Source: Amaurobius ferox
Lineage: Eukaryota; Arthropoda; Arachnida; Araneae; Amaurobiidae
Assembly: GCA_951213105.1 (NCBI GenBank)
Contig: OX578147.1
Span: forward strand, 124,031,642-124,095,641
Direction of reading: 5' to 3'
DNA length: 64,000 nt
Shown one piece after another: positions 60,119 through 64,000 of this stretch. The notes below the pieces were generated by a model. The model saw nothing but the letters and a program-made list of their open reading frames with translations, did no database searches and was not told the origin of the DNA. The translations under genes were made by a program, and so were the position numbers. Position 1 is the first letter of the stretch. The number at the start of each line of letters is the position of its first letter.

Positions 60119-60879
60119 ATGGAATCCTGATTATTCCAAAAGCATGGGGACACCAAAGCATTTTCGGTTGATCGAGATTTCATAAGAGTGGTTGGGTAAC
60201 CGAGAAGGCGGTGTAAATTATGGCCTGAGTCGCTAGTTTTTAAAACTGAGTTCTAGCGTGAGGAATCTGATTTGGTTCTGTGAACATTAATGCATTTCTT
60301 AATATCGAAGTGTTCTTGGGCATATTCAAGCGGCTTCCCAGGTAAATATCCAACATTAAGGTCTGGTTTGTCTCAAACACTGATTATCAGGACTTAACGG
60401 ATGCGGAAATAGTTGAAAGAGGAGATGCTGTTGTGCTGTTGTTAAAGAAGAGCACGATGAGGCAAAGAATGCCAGACATACATTTCAGCTATAAAGATCC
60501 CAGATACAGTACTTGGATATATGGAAGGTCAGGATGGTGCAACAGTTTCTGATATGATATTTTTTAAAACGTGGTGTAACAGAGCAGCTGTGAAGCCATG
60601 CCAAAGTAAGTGGCAGCAGAAAATCCCTAATTTGTAAATAATGTGACTGTGTATACACAATGATCAAAGTAAACCCCCTATTTTTATTTCTTTAGCACCT
60701 TGCATATTTTATTAAGTATTTTACTGTGTCACATGTTAATATGTCCCGCATTTACGTCAATCAGTTACCATCAATGTACGTCCAACAGCATTTTCAAATT
60801 TAAAAATTTAAGTCTATATAAATAATGAAGCATAAAATAATTAATGCGTAAAATAAAGTAAAAAATAAATAAAAAAAAA

Positions 60880-61555
60880 GGACTCATTCGGTTCAGGATT
60901 CCTCCAATTTGCGGAAAACTGGAATTCTGTGTTTCAATGTTAAAAATTTAAATATCTTTATTTATCACGAAAAAATTTCGGTGAGACATTTTCATAAATT
61001 ACTTCGTTTTAAAGATTATTTAATTTAGCTGAATTTATGATTATACTAATTATCAATTTATTTACATATTGAATTTGAAAATATTTTAAAATTATGACAA
61101 TAGTATTTAGGATACTTTTGTATTATTGTGGGGTTCTCTGTTATACATAATGTCAAAATCAACTGATCAGAGTCAAAATCAACTGATAAGTAGGTAAGAG
61201 TTAATATTAAGTATTAACTTTCAGAAAGTTTCTACAAATTATTAACAGCTTCATTACTAGTTAATGCTTACATTAAAATCAATTGTAATTATTATATATT
61301 AATATTGATGTATAGTAGCTGTATGGATACATATTCATAATCAGCTCTTAGCTTGCAAATATAAATATGCAATTATTTGTTAGTATTTTATATGAATTAA
61401 AATATATAACAGTAACTATTATGGTTTATAAATGCTAATGATTAATTGTGTTTTTGGTGATCCCTTCCTTTACGACTATTGAGTCCCTCCACCTTCTTGA
61501 ATTTTCCTCCAGCCCCTCTTCAATTTAGTCTCTGGCTACGGCCCTGATACAAATA
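60880..61555 (-). mobile_element. Non-autonomous repeat R4, inverted copy
   Basis: Reverse-orientation relative of 32028-32690; it ends GTCTCTGGCTACGGCCCT at about 61533-61550, the inverse of the other copy's start. No coding capacity. Confidence 0.55.
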
Positions 61556-61869
61556 TTGAAAATCATCAAACATTGAAAGTGTCATATTTTTAAGCAAATC
61601 CCAAAATCAGTTTGAGTGATTTCTCATCATAATGCTAAGGAATAAGTGTTATTGATTATTAGACAAAATTAAGATATGGTTATAAAACAAGATTAAGGTT
61701 ACAAAATGCAACTCATTGTTCTGAAAATCTCATTTACGATCTCATTACATCAAAATTTACGAAGAATTCTATCTTGAAATTTTAATTTTTGCACTACTAC
61801 CCGTGCACTGTTAAAATAACAAAGCATTTCAAATTCAATAAATTATAATTTAAATATTTGTGAAATTGA

Positions 61870-61925
61870 CCTGAGCCATTCAGTTATAATGATAATTTCC
61901 GGTGAATATTCTAACCTGTAATGGC
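61870..61925 (+). ncRNA. Decayed family B-like hairpin E8
   Basis: CAGTTAT and TTTCCGGTGAATATTC keep the family B order and are followed by 'ggcacaatttcatta' and 'caggaagaag', as after B hairpins, but pairing is weak (ATTCA/TGAAT only). Confidence 0.35.
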
Positions 61926-62172
61926 ACAATTTCATTAACAGGAAGAAGATTGAAGATGCAGAAAAAAGTTGAAATTTTTAATTTCATCCTTGGTTTGTGC
62001 TTAATTAACTCAACGGCAGTTTCATAGAAATAAGATGGAACTTGGAATGGTTATGATTGTAATTTTCATCTTTGCATTATAACCTTATTGGAAATCTAAT
62101 CTAATCTTTTGATTTCATTTGCAGCATTTTTTGGACTACCAACACGTTGCGATACAGTTTTGTAAGTCTTTT

Positions 62173-62250
62173 AAATTTAAAATTGTATTATATATCTCAG
62201 TTACAGTGATTATAAACCTGTCACTGGGTAGATAATGCAATTTTCAATTT
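62173..62250 (+). ncRNA. miR-36-like hairpin E9
   Basis: CAGTTAC pairs with GTCACTG, the same double change as E2. AAAATTGTATTAT pairs with ATAATGCAATTTT over 13 positions with one G-U pair. 3' product from 62221, seed CACUGGG. Last hairpin, 140 bp before the mariner. Confidence 0.7.
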
Positions 62251-62390
62251 ATATAGAGATACATCTGGTTGGTGAAAGTTCGTTTTCTTGAGCGTTGATG
62301 GTACTACAATCCTAGTGGAAGGTGAAAGTTAGCTGAAAGATTTTCTGAAGATCAGCTAAAGGAGTCGAAAACTTCATCCTGTTTTACATA

Positions 62391-63695
62391 CAGAGGCTGT
62401 TCGCACATTTTTTAGACGATTTTGGTAAGCGGTAATAAAAAATCGTTTGCTGCAAAAGAAATAATTCCAATTGTACTATGTTTTTAAAAGTCAAAATTAT
62501 CGTCTGCTGCTTGAAAGTTTTGTTTTTATTCAAAAATGGCGTTTTTAACAAAACAGTGGTTCGAAGGCTACATTTATGCTCTTTCCGAAGAGAAATATGC
62601 ATACTCTGTTATCCAAAAACGATGTGAGAGTCATGGTTTTGTGATATCTAAAGCGTCGATAGGTAATATCGTCAACAGGAAAGGAAAAAAAAACGTCAAA
62701 TTGGAGCTTCAAGTGGGACAAAAATTCCAAACAAGTATCCAAGGAAAAAACGGACATCTTCGACTATTGCAAAGGTACGTTGTTTAATGTTAATAGAAAA
62801 TCCCTCTAGTCAAAGGACAGTTGGAAAATCATTAAAATGCTCGGTGTCCACTGCAAACAAAATGATAAACGTTGATTTAAATCTTAAGAAAGCGAAAAAA
62901 CGCAATGTGCATAGTCTTCTTCCAAATCATATCGCTGAACGCAGGACACGCTGCAGAATTCTATATGAGAAACACTTATCCAAAGAAAAATGGAAAACAA
63001 TTGTCACAATAGATGAATCATGGGTGTATTTAAATGATTGCAACGAAAAAAGAGCCATTTATTATCATAAAAGGGGAGAAAAAAATTTAAGTACATGGTT
63101 CAAAGAATCGAAAGAAAGTTTTTCTAAGGGATTCATGATTGTTGCTGGTTTTTCTTATAATGGCAAGTTAAAAATAAAGAGAGTGGGAAAAAATGTCAAG
63201 ATTAACTCCAAATACTATCAGGAACATATTTTATCGCCAATTTTTCTGAATGAAATACCATCGCTTTACCCACAGTGCCATCAATCTGTGAGACTCCATC
63301 AGGACAAAGCTAGCAGTCACACATCAAAATCCACTGTAAATTTCCTAAAAGAAATGGAACAAAAAACTGGTATCAAGGCCATACCCTTCACTGATATCCC
63401 TACTAAATCTCCCGATGTATCACCTATGGATTTTTGTGCTTTCGGACTTTTAAAATCTGCATTATCCAAACGTCGTCTCAAAACTCTTACAGGACTCTGG
63501 AAAGCTGTTCAGGAGGAATGGGATAGAATACCTCTTCTGACACTTTAAAAGGCATTATTATCCTGGAAATTGCGGTGTCGAAAGATAGTTCAGAATAAGG
63601 GATGTCAAATAGAACATTTAAAACACAAGAATTTTATGTAATTTAGTTTTGTGAATACAATATACATCGTCTAAAAAATGTGTGAACAGCCTCTG
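62391..63695 (+). mobile_element. Mariner (DD41D, rosa-like) element
   Basis: 1305 bp with 30-bp inverted repeats beginning CAGAGGCTGTTC, one mismatch between ends (TTCGCAC versus TTCACAC), flanked by TA at 62389-62390 and 63696-63697, the usual mariner target. The single near-intact transposase frame and close TIRs indicate a recent insertion. Confidence 0.95.
62536..63641 (+). pseudogene. Mariner transposase, frameshifted, one internal stop
   Basis: Starts MAFLTKQWFEGYIYAL. The N-terminal DNA-binding part runs to a nine-A tract at 62685-62693, where the frame must change by one base. The second frame holds TIDESW, LHQDKASSHTS and SPMDFCAFGLLK. The last two catalytic aspartates have 41 residues between them (DD41D), as in the rosa/Visitor-type mariners. 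TAA at 63546-63548 interrupts the C-terminus; the frame stays open beyond it to TAA at 63639-63641, and the expected length is about 368 residues. The frameshift could be a homopolymer sequencing error, but the in-frame stop is not explained that way. Confidence 0.9.
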
Positions 63696-63697
63696 TA

Positions 63698-64000
63698 TTA
63701 AGAGAATATTTTTCCTCTTAGTGCTTGTTTCAGTTTTCCAACCTATGGAAAAAAGTTATAAATCTTCAGCTAGGGCGTCTAATATTAGGATTCCGTAAAC
63801 GGGTATCGTGGTTAAATTTTTTCGGTATTTTAATATCGTTATTATAGGTTTACTATTTCGGTATTGAAGGCTGCACATTCTTTTACTACATTCTTTTTTA
63901 AACTTTCTGGCGGATATCGCACTCTTGATACTGAACTATTCCGAGTAACTTGTAATTTCTCTTCTATACTACCAACAGGAGAGACTTCCACCTTCTTAAA
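63698..64000. other. No gene recognised
   Basis: AT-rich sequence after the mariner; no hairpin core in the remaining 300 bp. The cluster may or may not continue beyond the window. Confidence 0.4.

Noticed and set aside
60370..60555. Possible pogo/Tigger transposase tail (DYQDLTDAEIVE)
   Set aside because: Only one short acidic motif resembles that family, with no further support; a profile search would be needed.

Overview
This is an AT-rich eukaryotic window, best read as an arthropod and possibly a chelicerate. I see no cellular protein-coding gene. The only recognisable protein sequences are decayed transposon pieces: a DD41D mariner, a hAT C-terminus, a Jockey-like LINE end and a reverse-transcriptase-like fragment. 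Microsatellites, minisatellites and dispersed repeats fill much of the rest. The organism call is inference from transposon content and from the microRNA family below, which occurs in protostomes.

The main content is a very large tandem cluster of microRNA-like hairpins, all on the + strand, from about 2.1 kb to 62.3 kb. I count 68 hairpins in five groups. Each has a 20 to 30 bp stem with few mismatches, a 9 to 18 nt loop, a 5' arm ending in GGTNAC at the loop and a 3' arm beginning (T)GTCACCGG. The 3' arm begins UCACCGGGU with seed CACCGGG, the signature of the miR-36 (C. elegans miR-35 to miR-42) family, in which the 3' arm is the guide. The family assignment is from memory of that seed; no search was possible.

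Layout: 0 to 2 kb, non-coding with small repeats. 2.1 to 2.7 kb, three diverged hairpins (A). 3.9 to 21.4 kb, 24 hairpins in units of about 550 to 1400 bp (B), including a 3.75-kb block present two and a half times and interrupted by a 2.1-kb TIR element at 17.8 to 19.9 kb. 21.4 to 41.2 kb, no hairpins; transposon remnants, a 334-bp-arm palindrome with an RT-like fragment, (TA)n tracts and minisatellites. 41.2 to 44.7 kb, a satellite-like array of 167-bp units, one hairpin each (C, 19). 45.9 to 52.6 kb, units of about 370 to 390 bp (D, 13), one split by a LINE fragment. 55.0 to 62.3 kb, nine old, single, well-diverged hairpins (E). 62.4 to 63.7 kb, the mariner copy, inserted just after the last hairpin.

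Common orientation, shared flanks and compensatory changes suggest one or a few long primary transcripts whose hairpins grew by repeated local duplication: young near-identical arrays (B, C, D) beside older singles (A, E). Several seeds have drifted (UACCGGU, CACUGGU, CACAGGA, CGAGUGA), which would change targeting if the copies are expressed. Small-RNA sequencing is the decisive missing evidence.
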